A DNA stretch of 64,000 nt from Nitrospira sp. Its GTDB lineage: Bacteria; Nitrospirota; Nitrospiria; Nitrospirales; Nitrospiraceae. Each line of letters starts with the position of its first letter. The stretch's first letter is position 1. The notes under the pieces are model-generated. The model was not told the origin of the DNA. It saw only the letters and a list, made by a program, of their open reading frames with translations, and did not search any database. The DNA is taken from the NCBI GenBank assembly GCA_024998685.1, contig JACOEH010000019.1:1-64000 (forward strand), in the 5' to 3' direction. Of this stretch, positions 51,386 through 60,293 are shown one piece after another. Both the position numbers and the translations under genes were made by a program.

Positions 51386-51666
51386 GTCGCCTCAACTTAG
51401 ATCCGTTGATGACCCTTCCAGACGGGTCCCATCTGGTGATCAGTACACAACAGTCAGTCGGGGGTGAGTTCTCCTGCGTGTTGTACAGCGCAATGATGGG
51501 ACACGATGACCGCATCGCATTCCACGTGATCTCGCACGAGTTTGCCGCCTCGACCTGCATGAGTGCACAAGAGTCCGCCTATGGCTATGCCCTCCGGTGT
51601 TATCCGAGTGCGGCAACGGGCATCAAGAAACCACCCTATTTGGTCTGGCACGGGCCACGCTCGTGA
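51382..51666 (+). CDS. Hypothetical protein coupled to the RRM gene
   Basis: This 94-aa protein starts inside the preceding stop (ATGA). The sequence (MSRLNLDPLMTLPDGSHLVI, then EFSCVLYSAMMGHDDRIAFH) suggests a small mixed alpha/beta protein. No family is recognised. The tight overlap with an RRM gene suggests a linked role. Confidence 0.6.
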   Translation: MSRLNLDPLMTLPDGSHLVISTQQSVGGEFSCVLYSAMMGHDDRIAFHVISHEFAASTCMSAQESAYGYALRCYPSAATGIKKPPYLVWHGPRS

Positions 51667-51936
51667 GGGAGCGAGTGATCGCTCTTCTGAGGGGCACTGC
51701 ATGTCTGATTAGGTATAGAGGGATAGCTTTTACGCATGCTTCTCAGTACAATCATGATGTTTCACTGTGTAGGGCCTCACATGAAACGCGTTGAAAACGG
51801 CCTATCACTGATGTTGTTCCTGCCAAGAATCTGATCGGAAGCCGAACCTGAGCCGTTCACCAACTACGTCTTTGGCCCTCTCCTTCCCCAGTTCCTTGAG
51901 TTCAGGGCAATGTCATCATTAAAGGAGAAGCGACAC
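51667..51936 (+). promoter_or_regulatory. Leader region before the second RRM gene
   Basis: This 270-bp stretch has no supported gene. AAAGGAGAAG (51921-51930) is the ribosome binding site of the 51937 gene. Long leaders ahead of small RRM genes often carry cold-shock-type regulation, but I see no specific element. Confidence 0.3.
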
Positions 51937-52254
51937 ATGGGTTCGAAGCTTTACGTCGGGGGGTTGCCTTATTCGGCGACCGAGCAGCAATTGAATGAGG
52001 TGTTTGGGGCGCATGGCACGGTGGCCTCTGCGAAGATTATCGCCGACAAGTTCACAGGACAGTCGCGTGGCTTTGGCTTCGTGGAGATGTCCTCGGATGC
52101 TGAGGCGAAAGCCGCGATCACGGCGCTCAACGGCACGGACATGGGTGGCCGCACGTTAACGGTCAATGAAGCCAAACCGATGGAGCAGCGTTCTGGTGGC
52201 GGCGGTGGATTCGGTGGTGGCCGTGGGCCCGGTGGAAAGCGCGATCGCTGGTAA
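51937..52254 (+). CDS. RRM-domain RNA-binding protein with Gly/Arg-rich tail
   Basis: This 105-aa protein has a complete RRM: RNP2 KLYVGGLPY (about residues 4-12), RNP1 RGFGFVEM and the C-terminal ALNGTDMGGRTLTVNEA, followed by a Gly-rich RGG-like tail (GGGGGFGGGRGPGGKRDRW). It matches the glycine-rich RNA-binding proteins of cyanobacteria and Nitrospirota, which are often cold-responsive. It ends 5 bp before the degraded IS element. Confidence 0.92.
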   Translation: MGSKLYVGGLPYSATEQQLNEVFGAHGTVASAKIIADKFTGQSRGFGFVEMSSDAEAKAAITALNGTDMGGRTLTVNEAKPMEQRSGGGGGFGGGRGPGGKRDRW

Positions 52255-52258
52255 GCGG

Positions 52259-53021
52259 CTAACGCACATCAAAACGCCAAAGGGCTCTCCGGCCCAAACA
52301 TTCCGCATCTGCTCCTAAATGGCATTATGCGGCGCGGTGTTGAGCGCGATCTTGTACGTGACCGAGCAGGGATGCAAGTGGCGCGGTCTGCCCAAACGGT
52401 TCGGCAACTGGCACACGATCGACACCCGTATGAATCGCTGGTCTAAAGGCGGTGTGTTGGATCGGGTTTTCGCGCAGTTGCAGCATGAGCAGATCGTCCG
52501 CCTCAAGATCGAAGCCGGGGCGTTGGACAGTACGACCGTCAACGTGCATCCGGATGGAACCGGGGCGCTAAAAACGGTCCGCAAGCCATCGGGAAGTCCC
52601 GCGCCGGATGGACCACCCGGATTCATATGGTGGCCGCGGATGCCCGCACGGCCATAATCTTGGCACGATCTCCCGGCCAGGCCCACGACGCGCCAGAGGG
52701 GCGCAAACTCCTGCGGAGGCCGGGCACAGCGCCGTGGCCGGGGCACGTGGTGATGGACCGGGCGTGCGAAGGTGAGGAGACTGGGCAAGTGGCGCTTGAC
52801 CTCGGCTTGATCCTCATGGTGCCACCCAAGCAGAACCGGGTCACGGCGTGGGAATACAACCGCGCCATGTACAAGCGGCGCAACGAGGTCGAACGGCTGT
52901 TTCGCAGGCTCAAGGGCTTTCGCCGCATCTTCTCGCGGTTCGAAAAGCTCGACGTCATGTTTATCGGATTTTTCCCCTTCGCGCTCATCACTGATGGATT
53001 GCGAATAGTGTGAACAGGCCC
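52259..53021 (+). mobile_element. Degraded IS5-family element
   Basis: The right end (gtgaacaggccc, 53010-53021) is preserved and followed by TA. The left end and transposase N-terminus are missing. The end sequence resembles that at 41-52. The element lies between an RRM gene and cca. Confidence 0.75.
52319..53013 (+). pseudogene. IS5-family transposase, truncated and frameshifted
   Basis: Frame one (52319-52657) encodes AILYVTEQGCKWRGLPKRFG, then NWHTIDTRMNRWSKGGVLDR and VDST with a metal-ligand Asp, of the DDE transposase. Frame two encodes TRIHMVAADARTAIILARSP, then MDRACEGEE and YKRRNEVERLFRRLKGFRRI with the YREK-like catalytic Glu. A -1 shift near the ctaaaaacgg (52568-52577) would join them; this could be programmed, as in many IS5 relatives, but the missing N-terminus (stop TAA directly before the ATG) shows the copy is dead. 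Confidence 0.85.
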
Positions 53022-54403
53022 TAGTTCGGACCGGAAAGTCGGCTTTTTACATAGGCGAGGCCGTCCTCAAGCGTTCCAACATCTCCATCGAGTTGAGCTT
53101 CATAACAATCCTCAAGGAGTCGGCCCATGTCAGGACCTGGCTGGACTCCCAATTTCAAGAGGTGACGGCCCATGACGATGGGAAGAGGAGCACGACGGTC
53201 CACGACCAGCCGCTTGGCTCTGGTCAACAACCACTCGCCGGCGGGAAATCCATCAAACTGTTTCGGCGGGCGGCCTGCATGGTCGGCCCGCGCCACACGC
53301 ACCAGTCGGTCGATGCGGCGGACTTGCTTTGCCAATCGGCGGACGGCGCTGTCCGAAGCGTCGGCGTCATAGAGCGCGCGGGGACGAAGATGGCAACACA
53401 CCAGAGGAACCACCTCATCGATGAGATCGTGCTGGTTGGTCAATCGTTGGAGAAACCGCCTCGTCGGACCTGCCCCTTCCGATTCATGTCCCCGCGAGGT
53501 GACGACCCCATATTCATCTTTGGTCGTGGCAGGTTTACCAAAATCGTGGCACAGTACGCCCAACCCGACGGCAAGGTCGTCCGACTCGTCACCGGTTCGC
53601 TCCGCAGCGAACCAGTCCAGGCAGTGGAGTGTATGAACCCACACGTCGCCTTCCGGATGCCAGATGGGATCTTGCGGGCAGCCCTCAAGGGCAGCGAGTT
53701 CTGGATAGAACCGGAGCCAGCCGCAGTGATGTAAGAACTGCAAACCCAGCGACGGCTTGCGTCCTTGAAGGAGCAGCTTCTTCCATTCTTCCCACAGCCG
53801 CTCGCTCGGCAGACTCTCTTGGGACAGTGTTCGGGAGAGAGCCACTGTTTCCGGCGCCACCGTAAGCTCAAAGCGGGCGGACAGCTGCATGCCGCGCAAG
53901 ACGCGCAGAGGATCTTCGGCGAATCTGGTCGACGCGTGACGCAATATCCGTGAATCAAGATCGCCGCGACCATTGAAGGGATCGCGAAGCTCCATGGTGT
54001 CCGGATCCCAGGCCATCGCGTTGATGGTGAAGTCTCGCCGCGTCAACGCCTCATCGATCGACATGTCTGGATCGGCTTGTCTCAGCAAGCCGGGGAGTGA
54101 TGTGTCGTCCGCGAGCCTGCGGGAAGGAATGGAAAGATCGATCGGCAAACCTTGCAGCTTGAAGACCTGAAACACTTTCCCGACGAATTGTATGGAGAAC
54201 TGCTCGGCCAGCAGCGCGTGAACTTGACCGGGCGACAGCCCAACGACTTCGATGTCCAGATCTCGGGGTTGTCGACCGAGCGCGAGGTCACGGACGCAGC
54301 CCCCGACCAGCCAAACCCTTCCTCCCCCGCGACGAATGGTGTGTTCAATCCGATGAAGGACCTCCCGGAGGTGGGGATCTTCAAGACGAAAACGGGTCGG
54401 CAC
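53021..54403 (-). CDS. cca: tRNA nucleotidyltransferase (CCA-adding) / poly(A) polymerase family with HD domain
   Basis: This 460-aa protein starts at GTG 54403, directly after the galT stop. It has the class II nucleotidyltransferase head (VWLVGGCVRDLALGRQPRDL, then DIEVVG with the GG and DxD motifs), the RRD motif in SIPSRRLADDTSL and RRDFTINAMAWDP, and an HD domain (LCHDFGKPATTKDEYG). It adds or repairs the 3' CCA of tRNAs, relevant here although this tRNA-Arg encodes CCA. Its stop TAG coincides with the IS target site. Confidence 0.93.
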   Translation of the reverse strand: MPTRFRLEDPHLREVLHRIEHTIRRGGGRVWLVGGCVRDLALGRQPRDLDIEVVGLSPGQVHALLAEQFSIQFVGKVFQVFKLQGLPIDLSIPSRRLADDTSLPGLLRQADPDMSIDEALTRRDFTINAMAWDPDTMELRDPFNGRGDLDSRILRHASTRFAEDPLRVLRGMQLSARFELTVAPETVALSRTLSQESLPSERLWEEWKKLLLQGRKPSLGLQFLHHCGWLRFYPELAALEGCPQDPIWHPEGDVWVHTLHCLDWFAAERTGDESDDLAVGLGVLCHDFGKPATTKDEYGVVTSRGHESEGAGPTRRFLQRLTNQHDLIDEVVPLVCCHLRPRALYDADASDSAVRRLAKQVRRIDRLVRVARADHAGRPPKQFDGFPAGEWLLTRAKRLVVDRRAPLPIVMGRHLLKLGVQPGPDMGRLLEDCYEAQLDGDVGTLEDGLAYVKSRLSGPN

Positions 54404-55408
54404 TTAGATCACCGCGTCGCGGAGGAACGTCGCAGCTTCTTCCGGTGACACCGGATTGATGTAGAAACCGGTACCCCATTCGAAGCCGGCGACTTGTGTC
54501 AATTTGGGGATGATTTCCAAGTGCCAATGGTAGTGATCGCCGGTCTTCTCATGAAGAGGTGAACTATGGAGGATGAAGTTGTATGGAGGGCGGGACAGCA
54601 CTTTATCCATGCGGCGCAACGACTCCGACAGGATCGGAGCCAGAAATTCGAACTGGGACTTCTGACTTTCCTCAAAATACGCCGCATGACGCTTGGGAAG
54701 AATCCACATCTCGAACGGGAAACGCGGCGCGAACGGAGTCACACAGAGGAACTCCGGATTCTCCGCAACGACCCGATCTCCATCCGTGAGATCCTGCCGA
54801 AGGATGTCGCAGTAGATACAACGCTCTTTCTGTTGATAATGAGCGCGGCATCCGTCAAGCTCCTCTTGCACGCTGGTCGGGACGATAGGAAGAGCGATCA
54901 GTTGAGAATGGCTATGCTCCAGTGTGGCACCGGCGGACGCGCCGTGGTTCTTGAAAATGAGAATGTAGCGGAGTCGAAGATCCTTTCGGAGATCCATCAT
55001 ACGGTCCCGATAGGCCCACAGCATATCTTCGATTTTCTTGGTCGGGAGATCGGCGAGACCTTCGACATGGTTGGGTGTTTCGATGATGACTTCGTGGGCG
55101 CCCACTCCATTCATGCGGTCGTAGAGCCCGACCCCTTCGCGACCCAGTTCACCCTCGACGTGCAGCGCCGGAAATTTGTTCGGGATGACACGCACGGTCC
55201 AGTTGGGGGAATTGGCCTCGCTGGGCTGCGGTCGGTAGGCCATGATTTCTTTCGGCGTGAGCCGTTCTTGTCCCGGGCAAAACGGGCAGAGGGCCGTCGA
55301 AACAGGTCGGGTCTGTTGGAGTTTGACGAAGTCATGTGGGCGGCCTCTCCGCTCAGTGGAAATGATCACCCAACGGCCCACAACGGGATCGCGTCTTAGA
55401 TCGGGCAT
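54404..55408 (-). CDS. galT: Galactose-1-phosphate uridylyltransferase
   Basis: This 334-aa protein has the HIT-fold GalT layout: MPDLRRDPVVGRWVIISTER, zinc site CPFCPG and a second Cys pair CIYCD, and the active site HSHSQ with the nucleophilic His in GATLEHSHSQLIALPI, ending HEKTGDHYHWHLEIIP. It exchanges UMP between UDP-glucose and galactose 1-phosphate (Leloir pathway), or acts as a related nucleotidyltransferase. cca follows with no gap, suggesting coupled transcription. Confidence 0.92.
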   Translation of the reverse strand: MPDLRRDPVVGRWVIISTERRGRPHDFVKLQQTRPVSTALCPFCPGQERLTPKEIMAYRPQPSEANSPNWTVRVIPNKFPALHVEGELGREGVGLYDRMNGVGAHEVIIETPNHVEGLADLPTKKIEDMLWAYRDRMMDLRKDLRLRYILIFKNHGASAGATLEHSHSQLIALPIVPTSVQEELDGCRAHYQQKERCIYCDILRQDLTDGDRVVAENPEFLCVTPFAPRFPFEMWILPKRHAAYFEESQKSQFEFLAPILSESLRRMDKVLSRPPYNFILHSSPLHEKTGDHYHWHLEIIPKLTQVAGFEWGTGFYINPVSPEEAATFLRDAVI

Positions 55409-55432
55409 ATATGCTCCACTCTGTTGAAAAGT

Positions 55433-55516
55433 TCTGAGTGTTGAGTCCTGAGTGCGTAGTGTCCCAGAGGAGAAGAAATCTCACAACTCAATACTCAGCA
55501 CTCAATACTCAGCACT
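55433..55516. repeat. Intergenic heptanucleotide repeat pair
   Basis: The left arm (about 55433-55454, tctgagtgttgagtcctgagtg) and right arm (about 55487-55514, CTCAATACTCAGCACTCAAT units) are largely inverse complements. They lie in the gap between galT and the GH57 gene. Confidence 0.85.
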
Positions 55517-55523
55517 GCTCCTC

Positions 55524-57725
55524 TTACACTCTCCACAGTCCGGCCTCAAATTCCGGTCCTGGTACGGTAAGGACGGCCGGAAAATGGCCGGGATAGCGGG
55601 TTACTTCAAGGCCGTGCTCCCGCACGATGATGGACAGCTGAACCGCATTCCCCGGTTCCAAGCACAGCTCTTTCCAGGGAACGGCCAATTCTAAAATGGT
55701 GTGGGCATTGATCGACTCATAGGAACCGATCTTCTGCCAGGCATCCGTCTCGGTCCGTCGAAACAAGAGAAATGCCTCCGGGCCCGGCGAGGAAAGAGGA
55801 AACGTCAGCCGAAACGTGAATTGAGGTCCTTGCACAATGATGTCGATGTCCAGACCCTCTCGTGTCTTGCTCGTTTCGTCCGGGTCGAATCTCATCACGA
55901 GGTAATCCATGTTCCAGCCGAATCGGATCGCCGTGAAAAGTCCATCCGCTTTCCACATGGCGCCAAGCGGGGGTCGGGTATTAATGTTCCCGGCGCCGCG
56001 CCATTCGAAAAAGTCAGTCACCATGCCGTCGATTGTGGGATTCAACAGGACGAGCGGCTGTTGGACGGAATCGGACTCCGAGGCGATGGTCCTCATGCAG
56101 ATCGGATGGTTTAGTTGGTCGGGCGGCGGAATGCCCATATGCGTCCAGACATTGCGGAGATGCGTACGAAAGAGCCGGTCGAATTCCGGTTTGAAATCGG
56201 TATCGAAATCGTCACCGTACCACCAGAACCAGTCGCTGCCTTCCGCGGCGTACAGTTCTTGCCAGGCCGCCCGTGCGCGATCAGATGGAAGAGTCGGCGC
56301 GACATCCATAAGTCGTGCGCGGGTATGACCGAGGAGATCCCATCCGCGATTGTCTTCCTGGTGTCCTATCCAAATCTTGTAATCCGAATTGATCCAGGAG
56401 CCTGAATGAAGACAGGGCAGATGCTGCGTGGGTTGAACGGAGGCGATCGCGTCGGAAATCGTCGACGTTTGGGCCACGATCGGTCCGGCTTGATCCAGTT
56501 CGTGGTTTGTGAAGGCTTCGTACAGGAGAGAAAGGAATCGCTCGCCGCCGTCGTGATAATGTTCCCACGGGTTTTCACCGTCCAACACGATGGCAATGAC
56601 GATCTTCTCTTGTGGTGCATCGTGGAGAATGCCCCGCACACGCCGCAGGACGTCCTCGGCGGCGGATTCGGGGGTGGTCTTGTGGTAAACGAATCCGAAT
56701 GCGTCGGAGATCTCGCGGTCGCGGAACAGGACGGTCAAAGCATGCTCGGTTTCACCGATGCGATAGGGTTGATAGAGCGCGGACTGTCGATGCCATGGGC
56801 GGCCGCACATTCCGAGAGAGCGTGCGAGGATACCTTCGTCCGTGGCGAACCAGCGAAGTCCTGCCTGATGGATAAGAGGAAGCATCTCCGGGCAAACCGA
56901 CCCTTCTGACGGCCACAAGCCGATCGGAGGTCGGCCGAATGAGTGATGATGAAAATCGACGGCTTGTTGAAGTTGGGCTGCGGCATCATCCGGAGCATGG
57001 AAGCGGGCGGGCAAGGGGAGGTCCGGCCTGGCCCGCCGGTTGATATCGGTGTCGATGACCAGCGGCAGAATCGGATGATAGAAGGGAGTCGTGGTCAGCT
57101 CGATTTGCCCCCGTTCCATGAGTCGTCGGTACAAGGGGAGGATTTCTCGTACCCCCATTCGTTGTAGTTCCAATACCTCGTGCTTATCGTCCTCGGTGAA
57201 GCCGCGATTTTTCTGGCGCAGCGCGGCTAGACGAGGATATTGTTGAACGGTGCCGTATCCGAACCAGGCGAGATTGTGCCAAACTTGCAGATCCAGCAGT
57301 TCTTGTGTGGAAAACTGGAGGGCGATGCGGTGGAGATCATGACTCGCGATGTCCAATCCCCGTTTCACCAGCAATTCATGGTATCGTGGATAGGGCCGCA
57401 CCATGGTCGCCCAGTTGGCCGAAAAGAAATGACGGACCAAGAAGGCCTTTTCTTCAAGGGCCAGATTGGCCGCTGGGCGTTGCGCATGTTCCAGAAAAAG
57501 ATCGAGAATCTTACCGGTGCCGACTTCCTGTAACTGCAAGAGAAGGGAGGGCGTAAAATTAAATGTGGCGCGAACCGCGGGAAATTTTTCCAACACATAA
57601 GCCATATCATAATAGGCCTTGGTCGCATGCAGGCGTACCCACGGCATGCTGGCCGATCCGGCCACCGGATCGGTGTAATAGGGTTGGTGCATATGCCACA
57701 GGAAACACAGGTGGACCTGCTTCAT
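55524..57725 (-). CDS. Glycoside hydrolase family 57 protein
   Basis: From ATG 57725 (GAAAGGAAA upstream) the product is 733 aa; the frame runs to 57833. GH57 motif 1 is HLCFLWHMHQPYY, followed by a (beta/alpha)7-type catalytic part with PFYHPILPLV, GLWPSEGSVC and WFATDEG (the expected nucleophile/acid region), and FRDREISDAFGF. The last ~180 residues form a separate beta-sandwich-like domain (MDYLVMRFDPDETSKTREGL, YPGHFPAVLTVPG), similar to glucodextranase C-terminal domains. GH57 enzymes include alpha-amylases, amylopullulanases and branching enzymes. The exact activity is not fixed. Confidence 0.92.
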   Translation of the reverse strand: MKQVHLCFLWHMHQPYYTDPVAGSASMPWVRLHATKAYYDMAYVLEKFPAVRATFNFTPSLLLQLQEVGTGKILDLFLEHAQRPAANLALEEKAFLVRHFFSANWATMVRPYPRYHELLVKRGLDIASHDLHRIALQFSTQELLDLQVWHNLAWFGYGTVQQYPRLAALRQKNRGFTEDDKHEVLELQRMGVREILPLYRRLMERGQIELTTTPFYHPILPLVIDTDINRRARPDLPLPARFHAPDDAAAQLQQAVDFHHHSFGRPPIGLWPSEGSVCPEMLPLIHQAGLRWFATDEGILARSLGMCGRPWHRQSALYQPYRIGETEHALTVLFRDREISDAFGFVYHKTTPESAAEDVLRRVRGILHDAPQEKIVIAIVLDGENPWEHYHDGGERFLSLLYEAFTNHELDQAGPIVAQTSTISDAIASVQPTQHLPCLHSGSWINSDYKIWIGHQEDNRGWDLLGHTRARLMDVAPTLPSDRARAAWQELYAAEGSDWFWWYGDDFDTDFKPEFDRLFRTHLRNVWTHMGIPPPDQLNHPICMRTIASESDSVQQPLVLLNPTIDGMVTDFFEWRGAGNINTRPPLGAMWKADGLFTAIRFGWNMDYLVMRFDPDETSKTREGLDIDIIVQGPQFTFRLTFPLSSPGPEAFLLFRRTETDAWQKIGSYESINAHTILELAVPWKELCLEPGNAVQLSIIVREHGLEVTRYPGHFPAVLTVPGPEFEAGLWRV

Positions 57726-57823
57726 CGATGCCGATTTCCTTTCTTTCGGCGAGTATGTCATAGGGGGTATGAGCATGCAATCCGCGGATGGATTTATGAT
57801 CGAACGTCGCATGAGGAGCTGAG

Positions 57824-58225
57824 ATGACGACATTTCTTCGATACTGGGGGCCGGTGTGTGGATATGCCGGGCTCATTTTCTATTTATCCGCGCAGCCTCA
57901 TCCGGAAACCCATGTGCCGTTCGTCACTCTTTTCAGCGATAAGTTTTTGCATGCCGTCGAATATGCGGTATTCGGTGCATTGTGCTATCGGGCACTTCGT
58001 GGAAGCGGACATGATGCATGGAAACAGCAAGCGATTCCGGCGGCCATTCTGCTGGCCTCATTGTACGGGGTGAGCGACGAGGTCCATCAAGCGTTCGTTC
58101 CGTTTCGAGATTCGAGTTGGCTCGACTGGCTGGCGGATACCGTCGGAGCCACGCTCGGAGTGACCGCCATGCATTGGGTGATGAGTCTCAGACCGGTCGA
58201 CTCGATTCCGGAAGCGCTGCCGTAG
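57824..58225 (+). CDS. VanZ-family membrane protein
   Basis: ATGAGGAGCTGAG precedes the ATG at 57824. The 133-aa product has three to four helices and the VanZ signatures (FLSAQPHPETHVPF-type first helix end, FSDKFLHAVEYAVFGALCYR, LYGVSDEVHQAFVPFRDSSW, DWLADTVGATLG). VanZ proteins confer low-level teicoplanin resistance in enterococci, but most family members have unknown roles. It starts divergently from GH57 and upstream of amgK. Confidence 0.88.
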   Translation: MTTFLRYWGPVCGYAGLIFYLSAQPHPETHVPFVTLFSDKFLHAVEYAVFGALCYRALRGSGHDAWKQQAIPAAILLASLYGVSDEVHQAFVPFRDSSWLDWLADTVGATLGVTAMHWVMSLRPVDSIPEALP

Positions 58226-58286
58226 CGCCGATCGAATGCGTCGTGTTCGTGACAAGTCGCGGGACGCTCGCTATAATTCGCTCAGC

Positions 58287-59390
58287 ATGTTGCCGGCCGA
58301 CACAACCCCTTCCAAGGCTTCGCTGTCTCCTCCCGCTCACACACTCATCGCTCAAACCATCCAGACTCGTCTTTCTTCCGGCCTTTGCTTGAAGACTCTG
58401 ACGCCATTGGCAGGTGATGCCTCCAATCGGCGCTACTATCGAGCCGTCGTTGGGGGGGGGCCACCACATTCACTGATCGTGATGCAGCTGGCTGAGCCGG
58501 AAGGATTCAAGCAGTCTGAAGAGGGGGTGAGCGGGGCTATCCATCAGATCTCCGAACTGCCGTTCATCAATATCATGTCGCATTTGGCCAAAACGAATAT
58601 ACCGGTGCCTACACTCCACTACTATGATCAATCCGCAGGATTGCTCTACCTGGAAGATTTCGGAGATGTGACGTTGGCGGAGGCTGCCAGTCAAGCGGAT
58701 GCGCCGAGCTTGGAGTCGCGGTACAAACAGGCCGTCAACGTCTTGGTCCAGATGCAGATCAACGCCACGACACCGGCGGATCTTGGGTGCGTCGCGTTTC
58801 ACCGGAGCTTTGACGTGCCGCTGTTGATGTGGGAGTTCGATCATTTCCTGGAGTATGGAATCGTGGCACGCAACGGCAAACCGTTGCCGGATGAGGACGC
58901 TACGGCAATAAAGGGAAAGTTCGAAGAGATTGCGGAGCTGCTGGCCGGGCAGCCGCGCGTCTTCACGCATCGTGATTACCACTCCCGCAATTTGATGGTC
59001 GACGGGCTGCGGCTCGGTGTGATCGATTTTCAGGATGCCTTAATGGGACCGGCGACCTACGATCTTGCCTCACTGGTGCGGGACGCTTACATTCAGCTCG
59101 ACGAAGCCCTCGTCGACGATTTGGTGGGGTACTACCTCGACCAGTTGGCCGAACGACGTTTCGTCTGGACCAATCGCACCGCATTCCGACGGCTGTTTGA
59201 TTTGACGAGTATTCAACGCAATCTGAAGGCGGCCGGTCGGTTTGTCTACATTGATCGGGTCAAAGGGAATCCGAAGTTTTTAGCCGATATTCCTCGCGTC
59301 TTGACTTACGTCAAACGCAATCTCGGAAAATATCCGGAACTGGATACACTCCGGAGGCATCTTAGCCCGCATGTGCCGGAATTGCAGTAG
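58287..59390 (+). CDS. amgK: N-acetylmuramate/N-acetylglucosamine anomeric kinase (AmgK-like)
   Basis: This 367-aa aminoglycoside-phosphotransferase-fold kinase shows GDASNRRYYRA in the N-lobe, the catalytic loop FTHRDYHSRN (Asp, Asn) and the metal-binding VIDFQDALMGPATYDLASLV. Followed by a MurU-type nucleotidyltransferase, it matches the AmgK-MurU peptidoglycan-recycling pair of Pseudomonas: AmgK phosphorylates MurNAc at C1, then MurU makes UDP-MurNAc, bypassing fosfomycin-sensitive de novo synthesis. The start at 58287 lacks a clear Shine-Dalgarno. Confidence 0.85.
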   Translation: MLPADTTPSKASLSPPAHTLIAQTIQTRLSSGLCLKTLTPLAGDASNRRYYRAVVGGGPPHSLIVMQLAEPEGFKQSEEGVSGAIHQISELPFINIMSHLAKTNIPVPTLHYYDQSAGLLYLEDFGDVTLAEAASQADAPSLESRYKQAVNVLVQMQINATTPADLGCVAFHRSFDVPLLMWEFDHFLEYGIVARNGKPLPDEDATAIKGKFEEIAELLAGQPRVFTHRDYHSRNLMVDGLRLGVIDFQDALMGPATYDLASLVRDAYIQLDEALVDDLVGYYLDQLAERRFVWTNRTAFRRLFDLTSIQRNLKAAGRFVYIDRVKGNPKFLADIPRVLTYVKRNLGKYPELDTLRRHLSPHVPELQ

Positions 59391-59466
59391 AGGACTGAGG
59401 GGTGAGGACTGAGGACTGAGCATCGGATCATCGACTCAGCACTCAACACTCAGTCCTCAGCACTGA
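59391..59466. repeat. Intergenic heptanucleotide repeat pair between amgK and murU
   Basis: The left arm (aggactgaggggtgaggactgag... from 59391) and right arm (CTCAGCA, CTCAACA, CTCAGTC units to 59465) can pair around a loop. The element begins at the amgK stop and ends just before the murU GTG, so it replaces any standard Shine-Dalgarno. Confidence 0.85.
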
Positions 59467-59470
59467 TCGT

Positions 59471-60229
59471 GTGAAGGCCATGATTCTTGCAGCCGGCCTC
59501 GGTACACGCCTGAGACCGCTGACGAATACCATTCCCAAACCATTGCTGCCGGTCGGCGGAGCGCCGCTCATCGTCTGGAACTTGCTGCTGTTGAAGCGGC
59601 ATGGGTTCCGCCAAGTCGTCATCAACCTGCATCACCTGGGCCCGTTGATTGAACAGGCGTTGGGCACCGGGTCGAAATTCGGGATTCGGATCATTTACTC
59701 CCATGAGCCGGTCATCTTGGGGACCGGCGGTGGGATCAAACAGGCCGAGCCGCATTTTTCAGGAGAGCCGGTTCTGATTCTCAACGGAGATACGTTGGTG
59801 GAATTGGATCTTGAGGCGCTCTGTGATTTTCACCGCGTGCGCAATGCGGCTGCAACCTTAGTGCTCCGGGAAGACCCGGACGCCGCCCGGTGGGGCCTGG
59901 TTGAAGTGGGAGACAAGGGACAGATCTTACGTATCACCGGAAAAGGGCTGGTGGGTTCAGTTTCAGCGACTTCGCGCATGTTCGCCGGGATTCACATCTT
60001 GCATCCTCGGTTGCTCAGGGAAGTGCCGAAAGGAACGCCCTCTTCGATTATTGATCCCTATGTCAGAGCCATCGAGCGTGGAGAACCGGTGCATGGGTAT
60101 GACCTGAAGGGGTATTGGTCTGACATCGGCACGACCGAGCGCTATGCGCAGGCAGAACGGGATGTCCGAGCGGGACTGATTCGTTTGGAGGACCGGCAGT
60201 CTTTCGAGCCGCGCGTTCCGCTCAAATAA
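59471..60229 (+). CDS. murU: NDP-sugar pyrophosphorylase, MurU-like
   Basis: This 252-aa protein (GTG 59471; ATG 59480 also possible) has the nucleotidyltransferase signature ILAAGLGTRLRPLTNTIPKP, the GTGGGIKQA loop, LILNGDTLVELD with metal-binding Asp, and GYWSDIGTTERYAQAE. It resembles MurU (MurNAc-1-P uridylyltransferase) and mannose-1-P guanylyltransferases; the preceding AmgK supports MurU. There is no visible Shine-Dalgarno, because the repeat sits directly upstream. Confidence 0.88.
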   Translation: MKAMILAAGLGTRLRPLTNTIPKPLLPVGGAPLIVWNLLLLKRHGFRQVVINLHHLGPLIEQALGTGSKFGIRIIYSHEPVILGTGGGIKQAEPHFSGEPVLILNGDTLVELDLEALCDFHRVRNAAATLVLREDPDAARWGLVEVGDKGQILRITGKGLVGSVSATSRMFAGIHILHPRLLREVPKGTPSSIIDPYVRAIERGEPVHGYDLKGYWSDIGTTERYAQAERDVRAGLIRLEDRQSFEPRVPLK

Positions 60230-60293
60230 GAAGCAAGTGCACTCGACCACGGCGCTCCACCGATTGGATTGCCGGCCTGCCACCTCCGTCGTC

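Noticed and set aside
52568-52577. Programmed -1 frameshift in the IS5 transposase (ctaaaaacgg)
   Set aside because: The position fits, but the site is not a canonical slippery heptamer and the element lacks its 5' part, so decay explains it as well.
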